A stretch of 64,000 nt of DNA from Natronohydrobacter thiooxidans. Its GTDB lineage: Bacteria > Pseudomonadota > Alphaproteobacteria > Rhodobacterales > Rhodobacteraceae. This document shows, piece by piece, positions 1 to 9,082 of this stretch. Location of the stretch: assembly GCF_001884735.1 (NCBI RefSeq), contig NZ_MJAP01000001.1, forward strand, positions 1 to 64,000. The letters run 5' to 3'. The notes under the pieces are model-generated. The model was not told where the DNA came from. It was given only the letters and a program-made list of their open reading frames with translations, and did no database searches. Within the stretch, counting starts at the first letter, position 1. The number at the start of each line of letters is the position of its first letter. The translations under genes and the position numbers were made by a program.

Positions 1-46
1 AGGAAAAAAATCACGCAGGGGACGAAAACCCCGGATACCAAAAGGC

Positions 47-775
47 TTAACGGCAGTAGGGCCCGCTACGGTGCCGCGCCGTGTCATAATGGAAATGATC
101 TTCATGCATCCCGTCCGAGCCCGGCCCGAGCGTGGTGCCGAATGTCCCGCAGGCGGCGCGGTGGATCTGCTGCAATGTCCGGGAATGGCGCGACCCGCGC
201 CAGTCACGCAGCACATTCATCTCGGATCCATCCGCCAGAATGATCGCGCTGATATCGATGGCCCGGCCGCGACCATGTTCGGAAACGCGCGCCCCGGACC
301 GGTGATTGCGCGGGCGGCACACATAATGCGCGGCAACGCGCAACTCGCTCACCCCGCCGCCCTTGCGCCGGATGGCAGGCTTGACGCCGGTCTTGACCCA
401 GCGGTGCAGGGCGGCGGCGGTTTCGCAATCCAGGATCGCCGCCTGCGAGAGCTGCACCCCGTCGACATGGGTGACCCGCACCGGCGCATCGACCCCGCAG
501 CCCGCCACCTGCGAGGTGATCGGCGGAATGACCTCGCCTGCGAGCCCCGGCACGCCGCAAAGCCTGCCAGAGGGCCGTGGCCCGGTAACCGCACGCGAGG
601 GCTGGCCCCGAAAGGAGATATTGCGCAGCGGGTTCATCCGGCTCAGCAGGCCACCGGTCTGCGAGGTGCTCAATCCCGCTGCGGGCTGCGCGGCGCGGTC
701 AACACGGCGTTCGGAACTGCACCCCACCAGGACCGCCAATGCCAGCCCGCAGGCGATTGCTGCGCCTTTCCTCAT
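47..775 (-). CDS. Extensin-like C-terminal domain lipoprotein
   Basis: Predicted exported lipoprotein of 242 residues. A hydrophobic N-terminus ends in the lipobox LVGC (Cys19), so the start at 775 is preferred over a longer frame that would run into tyrC. The C-terminal two thirds match the extensin-like family, which shares the zinc-peptidase M15/VanY layout: SEHGRGRAID (His167, Asp174) and HEDHFH (His224, Asp226, His227, His229) are all present. Two-thirds of the domain is also Cys-containing (about residues 73, 93, 117, 153, 209, 241). This suggests a periplasmic peptidoglycan or wall-associated amidase or peptidase, but the substrate is not known. It starts 13 bp after the tyrC stop, so it is probably the last gene of a hisC-tyrC-extensin operon. 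Confidence 0.85.
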   Translation of the reverse strand: MRKGAAIACGLALAVLVGCSSERRVDRAAQPAAGLSTSQTGGLLSRMNPLRNISFRGQPSRAVTGPRPSGRLCGVPGLAGEVIPPITSQVAGCGVDAPVRVTHVDGVQLSQAAILDCETAAALHRWVKTGVKPAIRRKGGGVSELRVAAHYVCRPRNHRSGARVSEHGRGRAIDISAIILADGSEMNVLRDWRGSRHSRTLQQIHRAACGTFGTTLGPGSDGMHEDHFHYDTARHRSGPYCR

Positions 776-788
776 GCCCGTGCCTCCG

Positions 789-1715
789 TCAGCTCGTTTT
801 TTTTGTCTTTGCGCGCCCGAAATCCGGGGCGTCCGTATCTTGCCCGGCCTCGATGATACCACGCCGAATCGCTCTTGTCCGCGTGAAATAGGCATGCAGC
901 AAATCGCCATCGCCCTGCCGTATCGCCCGCTGCAGCGCAAAAAGCTCTTCTGTGAACCGTCCGAGGATCTCCAGCGTGGCATCCTTGTTGTTGAGGAACA
1001 CATCGCGCCACATCACCGGATCCGAGGCCGCGATCCGGGTGAAATCGCGAAAGCCTGCGGCGGAATATTTGATCACTTCGCTGTCGGTCACGCGGCGCAG
1101 ATCATCGGCGACGCCCACCATCGTATAGGCGATCAGATGCGGCGTGTGGCTGGTGACAGCCAGCACCAGATCATGATGCGGCGCATCCATCAGATCGACA
1201 TTCGCGCCCAGTCCGCGCCAGAACCGGGACAGACGGTCGAGGGCAGCCGGATCCGCCCCCTCAGGCGGCGTCAGGATGCACCAGCGATTGTCGAACAATT
1301 CGGCAAAACCCGAGCGCGGGCCGGAATGCTCGGTGCCCGCCAGCGGATGGCCGGGAATGAAATGGGCATGGTCCGGCAGATGCGGGGCCACGGCATCGAT
1401 CACCGCCTGTTTGACCGATCCGACATCGGTGATCGTCACCCCTTGGGCCAGATGCGGGGCGATCTCGCGCGCGACCTCGGCCATCGCGCCCACCGGCACG
1501 CAGAGCACGACCAGATCGGCGCCTGCGACGGCTTCGGCCGCCGTGTCACAGACCTGATCGACCAGAGCGATCTCTGCGGCCACGGCGCGGGTCTCGGGCG
1601 AGCGCGCTGTGCCGGTCATGTTGTCCGCCAGCCCGGCGCGGCGAATCGCATGGGCCATGGAAGAGGCGATCAGCCCCAGACCGATAAAGGCGACGCGCTG
1701 ATACAGCGCGCTCAT
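789..1715 (-). CDS. tyrC: Prephenate/arogenate dehydrogenase
   Basis: Cytosolic NAD(P)-dependent dehydrogenase of tyrosine biosynthesis (prephenate or arogenate to hydroxyphenylpyruvate or tyrosine), 308 residues. The Rossmann glycine motif [17 protein letters not shown] is near residue 12, and the family signature [14 protein letters not shown] lies mid-protein. There is no fused chorismate mutase or ACT domain, which fits the short alphaproteobacterial TyrC/TyrA form. Its start overlaps the hisC stop by 4 bp (ATGA), indicating translational coupling, and the pair is typical of Rhodobacterales. Whether prephenate or arogenate is preferred cannot be read from the sequence. Confidence 0.92.
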   Translation of the reverse strand: MSALYQRVAFIGLGLIASSMAHAIRRAGLADNMTGTARSPETRAVAAEIALVDQVCDTAAEAVAGADLVVLCVPVGAMAEVAREIAPHLAQGVTITDVGSVKQAVIDAVAPHLPDHAHFIPGHPLAGTEHSGPRSGFAELFDNRWCILTPPEGADPAALDRLSRFWRGLGANVDLMDAPHHDLVLAVTSHTPHLIAYTMVGVADDLRRVTDSEVIKYSAAGFRDFTRIAASDPVMWRDVFLNNKDATLEILGRFTEELFALQRAIRQGDGDLLHAYFTRTRAIRRGIIEAGQDTDAPDFGRAKTKKTS

Positions 1716-2803
1716 CGCTGCGTCTCCATGAAAGCGGCGATCACATGGGCCACCCGGCGGCAGGCCGCTTCGTCGCCCACAGTGATGCGCAGCGATTCGG
1801 GCAGCCCATAGCTTGCCACCTGCCGCACGATCAGCCCCTCGGCCAGCAGGGCCGTGTTGCAGGCATCCGCCTGTTCCGCGTCGCGAAACCGCGCCAGCAC
1901 GAAATTCGCATGGCTGCGATCCGTGGCCACGCCGGTTTCATTCAGCTTGTCGGCCAGCCAGTCGCGCAGCCGTGCATTCTCGCTCAGCGAGCGCGCGATA
2001 TGTGCAGCATCGCCCAGCGCCGCCTCGGCCACGTCCAGCTGGACATTCGACAGGTTGAACGGCCCGCGCACCCGGTTCAGCACATCAATCACATGCTGCG
2101 GGCCATAGCCCCAGCCCACGCGCAAACCGCCCAGCCCATAGAGCTTCGAGAAGGTGCGCGTCATCACCACATTCTCGCGCGTATCGACCAGCGCGGCACC
2201 ACCATCATAGCCTTCGGCAAATTCGGCATAGGCCCCGTCCAGCACCAGCAGCGTCTGCGGCGGCAGGTTCTCGGCCAGTCGCGCGATTTCCTCGACCGGG
2301 ATCATGGTGCCGGTGGGGTTGTTCGGATTGGCGATAAACACCAGCCTTGTGCGCTTCGTCACTGCGGCCAGAATCGCATCGACATCGGTCACGCGATCAT
2401 GCTCCGGCGCGACAACCGGTGTCGCCCCCGCTGCAAGCGCCGAGATGCGATACATCAGGAAGCCGTGCTGCGAATACAGCACCTCATCCCCCGGCCCGGC
2501 ATAGGCCTGGCACAGAAAGGTGATGATCTCATCCGACCCGGCACCGCAGATGATGCGCGCGGGGTCCAGCCCGAAACGCTCGCCCAGTGCCGCGCGCAGG
2601 CCCGCATGATCGGTCGAGGGGTAACGATGCAGGTCATGGCCCGCGCGGATATAAGCCTGCCGCGCCAGATCGCCGGCGCCGAACGGGTTTTCGTTCGACG
2701 AGAGTTTCACCACATCATCGCGCCCCGCGATCCTGGAGGTGCCGCCCTGATAGAGCGCGATCTCCATGATCCCGGCTTGCGGGCGGATATGCTTGTGCAT
2801 CGC
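1712..2803 (-). CDS. hisC: Histidinol-phosphate/aromatic aminotransferase
   Basis: PLP-dependent class I/II aminotransferase of 363 residues. It has SNENPFG near residue 35, NPNNPTG near 158-164 and the Schiff-base lysine in TFSKLYG (Lys219), followed by LRVGWGYG. HisC-family enzymes transaminate histidinol phosphate and often also phenylpyruvate/hydroxyphenylpyruvate; overlap with tyrC argues for a role in tyrosine/phenylalanine synthesis as well. I chose the ATG at 2803 (MHKHIRPQ, matching the usual family N-terminus, with a GGGG run upstream); an in-frame GTG at 2818 is an alternative. About 135 bp separate it from the next gene upstream on this strand. Confidence 0.92.
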   Translation of the reverse strand, partial: AMHKHIRPQAGIMEIALYQGGTSRIAGRDDVVKLSSNENPFGAGDLARQAYIRAGHDLHRYPSTDHAGLRAALGERFGLDPARIICGAGSDEIITFLCQAYAGPGDEVLYSQHGFLMYRISALAAGATPVVAPEHDRVTDVDAILAAVTKRTRLVFIANPNNPTGTMIPVEEIARLAENLPPQTLLVLDGAYAEFAEGYDGGAALVDTRENVVMTRTFSKLYGLGGLRVGWGYGPQHVIDVLNRVRGPFNLSNVQLDVAEAALGDAAHIARSLSENARLRDWLADKLNETGVATDRSHANFVLARFRDAEQADACNTALLAEGLIVRQVASYGLPESLRITVGDEAACRRVAHVIAAFMETQR

Positions 2804-2940
2804 TTGCCCCATTGCCACAATCTGCGCCAGTCTTTAGCGCCAGTCCTGCGATGTGACCAGCATGCGAGGCAGATTTTTCCGCGTCAATGCAAGGGCGTTG
2901 CGGCTGCGCCGCGCTCGGGGCAACGACTCAGCGCCAGAAC

Positions 2941-3927
2941 TCAGGACTTGTCCTGATCAGGATCGTCGAGCCTGCCCAACTGACTGGCGCGCGGGTAGGT
3001 GCCGGTCTCGTTGCGGGTGCGGGTGGCAAGGACGGGGCGGTTCTCCGACACATTCGCCTTTTCCTCGCGCATTACGATATAGATGCCGCTGGCGATGATC
3101 ACCACCGCCCCGAGGATCGTGAAGAGATCGACCCCCTCGCCAAAGAACAGCGCGCCAAAGATCACCGCCCAGATGATCTGCGAATACTGCATCGGCGCGA
3201 TCTTATAGGCCGCCGAACGTTTATAGGCCGCAATGACAAACATGCTGGCGACAATGGCCAGCGCCGCCATCAGGGCAAGCCCGCCAAAATGCGCCAGCGG
3301 CATGGGCTGATAGACGAAGGGCAGCGCCAGCCCCATCAGCACCAGATTGGCCATCATCGGATAGAGCAGCAACACGACATTGCGCTCTTCCTGCCCGATC
3401 TTGCGCACGATGATCGAGGCCAGCGAACTGCAGGCAGCCCCGATCAGCGCCGCCAGATGGCCCAGCCCCAGACCATCGCCCTCACCGGGGCGCAACACAA
3501 TCAGAACCCCCACCAGCCCGACCACGACCGCGGCCGCACGCCTTGGTCCCACGCGCTCGCCAAGGATCGGCACCGACAGGATGGTGATCAGCAAAGGGGT
3601 GGCAAAAAGAATCGCATAGGTCTGCGCCATCGGCAGGACCGAGAAAGCATAGAACACGCTCAGCGCCGTGATCGCCGCAGCCCCGGTGCGCAAGGCGGTC
3701 CAGCCGGGGCGGCGTGGCAGCAGATTGCCATCGGTCGGATCGCGCATCAGCATCAGCATCGCCCAGGGCAACCCCAGAAGCACGCTGAAAAACACGATCT
3801 GCACCGGGCTGTAGCTCTCGCCCAGAAACTTGACGATCACATCATGCGCAGAGAACAGGGCAAACGCGGCCAGTGCCAGCAGCGGCCCGGCCAGACTCGA
3901 CTGTGTGATATCCTTCATCGACGCCAT
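2941..3927 (-). CDS. DMT-superfamily (EamA) transporter
   Basis: Integral membrane protein of 328 residues with about ten predicted hydrophobic segments in two EamA repeats (first starting near residue 12, second near residue 155). The opening AAFALFSAHDVIVKFLG is typical of drug/metabolite transporters. The charged C-terminal tail of about 40 residues is cytoplasmic in this family. The start at 3927 is chosen because AGGG lies six to nine bases upstream; the longer frame to 3975 has no such signal. The substrate cannot be predicted. It follows the YgfZ gene on the same strand, about 48 bp after its stop. Confidence 0.85.
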   Translation of the reverse strand: MASMKDITQSSLAGPLLALAAFALFSAHDVIVKFLGESYSPVQIVFFSVLLGLPWAMLMLMRDPTDGNLLPRRPGWTALRTGAAAITALSVFYAFSVLPMAQTYAILFATPLLITILSVPILGERVGPRRAAAVVVGLVGVLIVLRPGEGDGLGLGHLAALIGAACSSLASIIVRKIGQEERNVVLLLYPMMANLVLMGLALPFVYQPMPLAHFGGLALMAALAIVASMFVIAAYKRSAAYKIAPMQYSQIIWAVIFGALFFGEGVDLFTILGAVVIIASGIYIVMREEKANVSENRPVLATRTRNETGTYPRASQLGRLDDPDQDKS

Positions 3928-3975
3928 GCCGTGCCCTATTTTTCTGGTAGGGCTAACATGGCCTGACAGCGGCAA

Positions 3976-4728
3976 TCAACCCGCTTCGCGCGGCCCGTGC
4001 CAGATAACTTTCGCGCCACCCGCCTGCATCTGATCGCCAGCCCTGTCAAAGCGCAGATAGGCAATGGCGCGATCCCCGGAGCGGGTGAAAATCTGCCCGG
4101 CGACCTTCTCGCCTGCCAGAATATCGGCGCCCCTCTCGGCCGGGCCGGAGATCTCGACGGTAACGAACCCTTTGCGCAATTCGGTCTTGTGATGCATGCG
4201 CGCCGTCACTTCCTGCCCGACATAACAGCCCTTGCGGAAATCAACGCCGCTCAGCCGGTGAAGTCCCGCTTCCAGAATAAAGGTCTCTTCGGGTACCAAC
4301 TCGATCCCGGTCTCGGGGATGCAATGCGCGACACGCAGCGCCGCCCAATCCGTGCCATCCTCGGGCAAGTCCTGCCCATATAGCCGCCAGCCCAGCGCGG
4401 CATGTCGCGGATCCGCCAGCGCGCCTTCCGGCGCCGGGCCAGTTCCCCGGCTGACCGGCAGCGCCTCGCGCGTCACTGTCACGGCCGAGCGCAGCTTGTA
4501 GAGACTCAGCCGCCGCAACAGGGCATCCGCAAGCTCTTCCGCGACATCGACCAGAATGTCATCACCATCAGCGACCAGAAAGAAATCCGCCAGATACTTC
4601 CCCTGCGGCGACAGCAAGGCCGCATAAAGGATCCCCGTCTGCCGCAAGGCGCGCAGATCATTCGTCACCAGACCCTGCAGAAATGCCAAGGCATCCGGCC
4701 CTGCGACTCTGAGAATTGCGCGCTGCAT
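3976..4728 (-). CDS. ygfZ: Folate-binding protein YgfZ (GcvT-like)
   Basis: Tetrahydrofolate-dependent protein, 250 residues, of the GcvT-like family that supports repair or assembly of certain Fe-S enzymes. The diagnostic signature KGCYVGQE is at residues 166-173 and includes the family's invariant cysteine (Cys168). The N-terminal aminomethyltransferase-like region (AFLQGLVTNDL near residue 15) is intact. It is shorter than the E. coli protein, as is common in alphaproteobacteria. It precedes the DMT transporter and follows a GC-rich hairpin that separates it from the pirin gene. Confidence 0.92.
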   Translation of the reverse strand: MQRAILRVAGPDALAFLQGLVTNDLRALRQTGILYAALLSPQGKYLADFFLVADGDDILVDVAEELADALLRRLSLYKLRSAVTVTREALPVSRGTGPAPEGALADPRHAALGWRLYGQDLPEDGTDWAALRVAHCIPETGIELVPEETFILEAGLHRLSGVDFRKGCYVGQEVTARMHHKTELRKGFVTVEISGPAERGADILAGEKVAGQIFTRSGDRAIAYLRFDRAGDQMQAGGAKVIWHGPREAG

Positions 4729-4768
4729 CTTTCCCCCGTTCCAGTTTCAGCCCGCTAGATAACCCGTC

Positions 4769-4791
4769 GCGCCCCTGTCGAACAGGGGCGC
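4769..4791. terminator. GC-rich hairpin between pirin and ygfZ genes
   Basis: Perfect 10-bp inverted repeat GCGCCCCTGT / ACAGGGGCGC around a 3-base loop. It lies in the 71-bp gap after the minus-strand pirin gene and before ygfZ. There is no T-tract, so intrinsic termination is uncertain; it may instead stabilise the transcript end. Confidence 0.45.
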
Positions 4792-4799
4792 AGGCCAGC

Positions 4800-5711
4800 T
4801 TAATGCGCGGGCCTGATGAATGTGCCATTGCGCAGATCACGCATCGCCTGCTGGATTTCGGCCTGCGTATTCATCACGATCGGGCCGTGCCACGCGACCG
4901 GCTCCTGCAACGGCGCGCCCGAGATCAGCAGGAAACGCACCCCTTCCTCCCCGGCCTGAACCGTGACCTCATCGCCGGTTCCAAACCGGATCAGCGTGCG
5001 GTCGCCGGACATGTCGCGGATATTCACTTCCTCGCCCATGACCTCTTTTTCCAGCAGCACCCCGGTCGGCTGCGAGGCATCGGCAAATGCCCCCGACCCG
5101 GCAAAGACATAGGCAAAGGCGCGGCGATAGGTATCGACCTTGAAACTCTTGCGCACACCGGGCGGCACGGAAATATCCAGATATTGCGGATCGGCGGCGA
5201 TTCCGTCCACGGGACCGCGCTTGCCCCAGAATTCGCCGACAACGACGCGCACCTTGGTCCCGTCATCGTCGATGACCTCGGGAATATCCTTGCCTTTCAC
5301 ATCCTGATAGCGCGGCGCGGTCATTTTAAGCGCGCCCGGCAGATTGGCCCAAAGCTGGAAACCATGCATCTGGCCCTTCGCATTCCCGCGCGGCATTTCC
5401 TGATGCAGGATGCCGGAACCCGCCGTCATCCATTGCACATCCCCCGCGCCAAGCGTGCCGGTATTGCCCAGACTGTCGCCATGATCGACCTCACCGGCCA
5501 GAACATAGGTGATGGTCTCGATCCCGCGATGCGGATGCCAGGGAAAGCCGCGCAGGTAATGCTCGGGAATGTCATTGCGGAAATCGTCGAACAGCAGGAA
5601 CGGGTCCAGCTCCGACGGGTCTTGAAACCCGAAAGCGCGGTGCAGATGGACACCTGCGCCTTCGAGCGTGGGTTGCGCCTTGCGGGATTCGAGCGTGGGA
5701 CGAAGGGACAT
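4800..5711 (-). CDS. Pirin family protein
   Basis: Bicupin protein of 303 residues. The N-terminal cupin carries WHPHRGIETITYVLAGEVDH and GILHQEMP, which hold the metal-ligand His/His and His/Glu positions of pirins. Bacterial pirins include quercetin 2,3-dioxygenase-like enzymes and redox-responsive proteins; the physiological role here is not evident. The start at 5711 (MSLRPTLE) matches the usual family beginning; an in-frame ATG at 5726 is also possible and neither has a strong ribosome-binding site. The frame open to 5852 is an unlikely extension. Confidence 0.85.
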   Translation of the reverse strand: MSLRPTLESRKAQPTLEGAGVHLHRAFGFQDPSELDPFLLFDDFRNDIPEHYLRGFPWHPHRGIETITYVLAGEVDHGDSLGNTGTLGAGDVQWMTAGSGILHQEMPRGNAKGQMHGFQLWANLPGALKMTAPRYQDVKGKDIPEVIDDDGTKVRVVVGEFWGKRGPVDGIAADPQYLDISVPPGVRKSFKVDTYRRAFAYVFAGSGAFADASQPTGVLLEKEVMGEEVNIRDMSGDRTLIRFGTGDEVTVQAGEEGVRFLLISGAPLQEPVAWHGPIVMNTQAEIQQAMRDLRNGTFIRPAH

Positions 5712-5827
5712 GATGGCCGCTTTCATTCTGGAGAAGCATCTGCCCGGAAGATCGTCCCTTGCTGCGGATAAATCAACTGACAGCCATGAACCGCCCCTGT
5801 TCGCGGATGCACAGCCGCAACCAGCGC

Positions 5828-5928
5828 CCTTCCCGATCAGCCTGCGCCACAACCCGCTTTCACGCCCCCGACGTCATCTTGCCCGAAATACTCCCGCCGG
5901 AGGCAACGGGCCGCGAGGCCCGTCCCCC
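5828..5928 (+). repeat. Dispersed intergenic repeat, copy 1
   Basis: Intergenic element that shares three blocks with the inverted copy at 19510-19593: CTTCCCGATCAGCCTGC, then TCATCTTGCC, then AAATACTCCCGCCGGAGGC followed by a hairpin (ACGGGCC/GGCCCGT) and a C-run. The blocks between are variable in length. It occupies most of the gap between the pirin gene and the hypothetical gene at 5975. This type of element recurs in Rhodobacteraceae genomes, in my recollection of the family; no gene is encoded in it. Confidence 0.6.
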
Positions 5929-5974
5929 TTCCGCCGCAACCGATGGCCCCATTCCGACCTGCGTCGCGCCCCTG

Positions 5975-6421
5975 TCAGTCCAGCAGGAGTGACAATGCGA
6001 TCAGACCAAGTGCCCCCGCAAGAACGCTGCCTGCCAGAATGATCACCGGCTGCGCCCGCGATTGCACTGGCGCGACAGGTGGATCAGGCGAGGGGGCATC
6101 CCCCATATCCACCACCGGCGGATCGCGCGCATCCGCTTCGCACAAATCGCGCCGCAATTCCTGCAGCATATCGCCGGATAGCACCGCGTCATGCTGCGGC
6201 AACCGGCTCTGATGGACCGTTTTCCACTTCCCCGCACGCCGCCCGGAGCGCAATTTCGGCCATCTCGTCCAGACCTCGCGCGGCGGATGGTCGGGCAAGG
6301 GAATCACCGTTGAATTGGCAATGATCCCGACACGCGCCTGCCGCTCGGCAAGCCGCGTCCTGCGCATCTCCATATGACCGGTCTGGCCGTCAAACTGATG
6401 ATCCTGCATGGCATATCCCAT
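5975..6421 (-). CDS. Hypothetical protein with C-terminal membrane anchor
   Basis: Unrecognised protein of 148 residues. The first 110 residues are polar and rich in Arg, Asp and Pro (TRLAERQARVGIIANSTVIP near residue 23; a Pro/Asp-rich linker near residues 104-120). It ends in one hydrophobic segment (VIILAGSVLAGALGLIALSL), so it looks tail-anchored with the bulk in the cytoplasm. An in-frame ATG four codons later (6409) is an alternative start. It follows the HNH gene by 41 bp on the same strand. I cannot assign a function. Confidence 0.6.
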   Translation of the reverse strand: MGYAMQDHQFDGQTGHMEMRRTRLAERQARVGIIANSTVIPLPDHPPREVWTRWPKLRSGRRAGKWKTVHQSRLPQHDAVLSGDMLQELRRDLCEADARDPPVVDMGDAPSPDPPVAPVQSRAQPVIILAGSVLAGALGLIALSLLLD

Positions 6422-6462
6422 CCCTTCGCCACGGATTCTGCCACCCGGAGCTTAAAGACTCG

Positions 6463-6777
6463 CTAACGCCGCCCTTTCCGACGCCGCCCCGGCACCTTTG
6501 AATCAAACTCCGGCGGACGGCGCACAACCCATGCAATGAATTTCGCCAGCCGTGGATGCGCGCGCAGGGCCGCGATGCTGGCATAGTCGCGCGCCAGCTC
6601 CGATTCTGTCAGCGTGGCGTGGATCTCGCGATGGCAGATATGATGCAGCAGCACCACCGGCCCACCCTTTCCGCCGCGCAGTTTCGGGACCAGATGGTGC
6701 AGGCTCTGCGGCGCATCAGGGGGGATCGGTCGCGCACAAAGCGGGCAGACCGGCAGATTGTCGCAGTCAGCAGGCAT
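6463..6777 (-). CDS. Small HNH nuclease-family protein
   Basis: Protein of 104 residues with an HNH/zinc arrangement: CPLC at residues 11-14, LHHLVPK at 26-32, and LLHHICHREIHA at 43-54 giving the second zinc pair and catalytic histidines. These small stand-alone HNH proteins are widespread and usually uncharacterised; DNA nicking is inferred from family only. The basic tail (GRRRKGRR) could bind nucleic acid. It is divergent from the DUF4440 gene across a 95-bp gap. Confidence 0.8.
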   Translation of the reverse strand: MPADCDNLPVCPLCARPIPPDAPQSLHHLVPKLRGGKGGPVVLLHHICHREIHATLTESELARDYASIAALRAHPRLAKFIAWVVRRPPEFDSKVPGRRRKGRR

Positions 6778-6872
6778 GGCACATTACTGAAAAGGACTGG
6801 TCAAGACTTCGTGAGGCTTGTAGGGAATCCCCGACACGTCTTGCGCCGCTCCGTCACCAGAGGAACAGACAT

Positions 6873-7265
6873 ATGCCCCAGAAGGAAGCAACTCGCCGGG
6901 AAATCGCACAGTTGTTTCACGTCTGGAATGATGCCCTGAAAACGGGCGATCCCAAGCAGGTCGCGGCCCTCTACGCGCATGATGCAACCTTGCTGCCCAC
7001 CTTGTCAAAGGAAGTGCGCCAGACCCCGGAAGCCATCGAGGATTATTTCGAGGATTTCCTGAAACTGCAGCCCAAAGGCGCGATCATCCACCAGAATGTC
7101 AGCCTCTATGACCCGATTGCGATCAATTCCGGTGTCTATACGTTCGAGACGATGATCGAGGGCGTGAAACACCATATGATCGGGCGCTTCACCTTCGTCT
7201 ATCGCAAGGAAGATGACGACTGGAAGATCATCGAGCATCACTCCTCGATGATGCCCGACGACTAG
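6873..7265 (+). CDS. SgcJ/EcaC-type DUF4440 (NTF2-like) protein
   Basis: Protein of 130 residues with the NTF2-like/CaMKII-association fold typical of the SgcJ/EcaC family: an N-terminal helix (EIAQLFHVWNDALKTGDPKQVAALYAHDA) followed by beta strands ending HMIGRFTFVYRKEDDDWKIIEHHSS. The catalytic role in this family is generally unknown. The start at 6873 is set by AGAGGAA about seven bases upstream; the frame is open further but the upstream part lacks coding character. It converges with the SulP gene, with only one base between stops. Confidence 0.85.
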   Translation: MPQKEATRREIAQLFHVWNDALKTGDPKQVAALYAHDATLLPTLSKEVRQTPEAIEDYFEDFLKLQPKGAIIHQNVSLYDPIAINSGVYTFETMIEGVKHHMIGRFTFVYRKEDDDWKIIEHHSSMMPDD

Positions 7266-7266
7266 A

Positions 7267-8931
7267 TCACGCCACCGGTGCGCTGGCCAGGGCGAAATCG
7301 CCCCGCGCCGCCTCGACACTGGGCCGCCATGCAACATTCTTGTGGTGCCGCAGCTGTGAGCGCAGCACCTTGCGAATCTCGGGCTGCGCGCCGGTGATCA
7401 CCAGCTTGCAGTCATTGCGCGCCAGCTTGTCGGCCAGGGTCGCGAAGGAATGCGCGCCGCTGGTATCGACAAAGGGGACTTTCGAGAAATCCACGATCAG
7501 CGTGTGCGGCAGGTCCGATACCCGGTCCAGCGTGCGCGCAAGTGTTGCCGCCGCGCCAAAGAAATAGGCCCCGCGCAACCGGTACACCACCACCCCCGCC
7601 TGTTGCGAGGCCGGGTCATAGGGCGCGTCCGGCGTCACCGCCTCGATCCGTGCCGCTTCCGACATGCGCCGGATGAACACTGCGCCGCCCAGCGCCGTGC
7701 CCGCGATGATCCCTTCGGTCAGATCGCGGAACACCACCAGCAGGAAGGTGATCAGCAGCACCGCCGCATCCGCGCGCGTCACGCGCAAGAGCGACAGGAA
7801 CTCCTCTTTCTCGATCATGTTCCAGGCCACGACCATCAGCAGCCCGGCCAGTGCGGCCAGCGGAATGTATCCTGCCAGCGGCGCGGCGATCAGCAGAAAG
7901 ACCAGCAGGAACACCGCGTGCAGCATGCCCGAGACCGGACCATGGCTGCCCGCGCGCACATTGGTCGCCGTGCGCGCAATCGTCCCGGTCACACAGAACC
8001 CGCCGAAAATGGCCGAGCCGATATTCGCAACCCCCTGCCCCACAAGTTCGGCATTGGATTTGTGGCGCAGCCCGGTCATGCCATCAGCAACCACCGCTGA
8101 AAGAAGCGACTCGATTGCCCCCAGCAGCGCGAAAGCCACGGCAAAGGGCAATGACGCCCAGATCAGATCGGGGCTGAACACCGGCAGCGACGGCGCAGGC
8201 AGGCTGCGCGGCAATTCCCCGAAACGGTCGCTGATGGTCTCGACCGGCAGGCCAAGTGCGGCCAGGCCGCCCGCCAGCGCGACCGCGATCAGCATACCGG
8301 GCCAGCCGGGCCGGAGCTTCCGTAGCCCCAGGATCACCCCCATCGTGCCCAGCGCCACCAGCGTTGCAGGCAGGCTGACGGTCAGGCGCGCATCCCATAG
8401 CGCCTGCAATTTCGGCAAGATTTCAGCAGGCTCTGCCGCCACCATCTGCAGCCCGAAGAAATCCTTGATCTGGCTGGCGATAATGATCACCGCGATCCCG
8501 GCCGTGAACCCAACAGTCACCGGAAACGGAATGAATTTGATGTAATTTCCTAGCCTTAGCGCACCAATCGCGATCAGGAAGAACCCGGAAATGAATGTCG
8601 CCAGAATAAGCCCCGTCAGCCCGATCTGCATGACCGCCGCCGAAACCAGCACGATGAAGGCGCCCGCCGGGCCACCAATCTGGAAGCGCGACCCGCCCAT
8701 CAGCGAGACCAGAAACCCGCCAATGATCGCCGTGTAAAGCCCGCGCTCCGGCCCCACCCCCGAGGCAATGGCAATCGCCATCGACAGGGGCAGTGCGACG
8801 ATAGCGACAGTCAATCCGGCCAGCGCATCCGCACGCCATTCCCGCAACCCGTATCCCCGCTTGAGGATCGAGAAGCTCTCGGGCAGGAACTCATCCGACA
8901 GGCTGGGCGTTCCGCGCGCAATCATATTCAA
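7267..8931 (-). CDS. SulP family inorganic anion transporter
   Basis: Membrane transporter of 554 residues. The SulP/SLC26 transmembrane domain spans about residues 20-420 (LTVAIVALPLSMAIAIASGVGPERGLYTAI is characteristic), and a C-terminal STAS domain runs from about 445 onward with the conserved VDTSG phosphoryl-acceptor-like motif. SulP members carry sulfate, bicarbonate or organic acids; the substrate is not decidable here, and no carbonic anhydrase gene is adjacent. A clear sigma-70 promoter lies upstream at 8953-8981 and an AAGGAA ribosome-binding site precedes the start. Confidence 0.9.
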   Translation of the reverse strand: MNMIARGTPSLSDEFLPESFSILKRGYGLREWRADALAGLTVAIVALPLSMAIAIASGVGPERGLYTAIIGGFLVSLMGGSRFQIGGPAGAFIVLVSAAVMQIGLTGLILATFISGFFLIAIGALRLGNYIKFIPFPVTVGFTAGIAVIIIASQIKDFFGLQMVAAEPAEILPKLQALWDARLTVSLPATLVALGTMGVILGLRKLRPGWPGMLIAVALAGGLAALGLPVETISDRFGELPRSLPAPSLPVFSPDLIWASLPFAVAFALLGAIESLLSAVVADGMTGLRHKSNAELVGQGVANIGSAIFGGFCVTGTIARTATNVRAGSHGPVSGMLHAVFLLVFLLIAAPLAGYIPLAALAGLLMVVAWNMIEKEEFLSLLRVTRADAAVLLITFLLVVFRDLTEGIIAGTALGGAVFIRRMSEAARIEAVTPDAPYDPASQQAGVVVYRLRGAYFFGAAATLARTLDRVSDLPHTLIVDFSKVPFVDTSGAHSFATLADKLARNDCKLVITGAQPEIRKVLRSQLRHHKNVAWRPSVEAARGDFALASAPVA

Positions 8932-8952
8932 TTCCTTGTATATTTATGGCGT

Positions 8953-8981
8953 CCTATAGACCTGCAGCGCCGCAAGGTCAA
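8953..8981 (-). promoter_or_regulatory. Sigma-70-type promoter of the SulP gene
   Basis: On the minus strand the sequence has -35 TTGACC (8976-8981), a 17-bp spacer and -10 TATAGG (8953-8958), ending about 20 bp upstream of the SulP start codon. Good match in both boxes and ideal spacing. Confidence 0.6.
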
Positions 8982-9082
8982 TTCAGGGGCTGGCCGCATG
9001 CTCCTTACGTCACATATCGCGTTGTCCTTGGCCAGAGGATTGGTCTAGGCTCCACTGGAAAAACAACAATTGGATCACAGGC

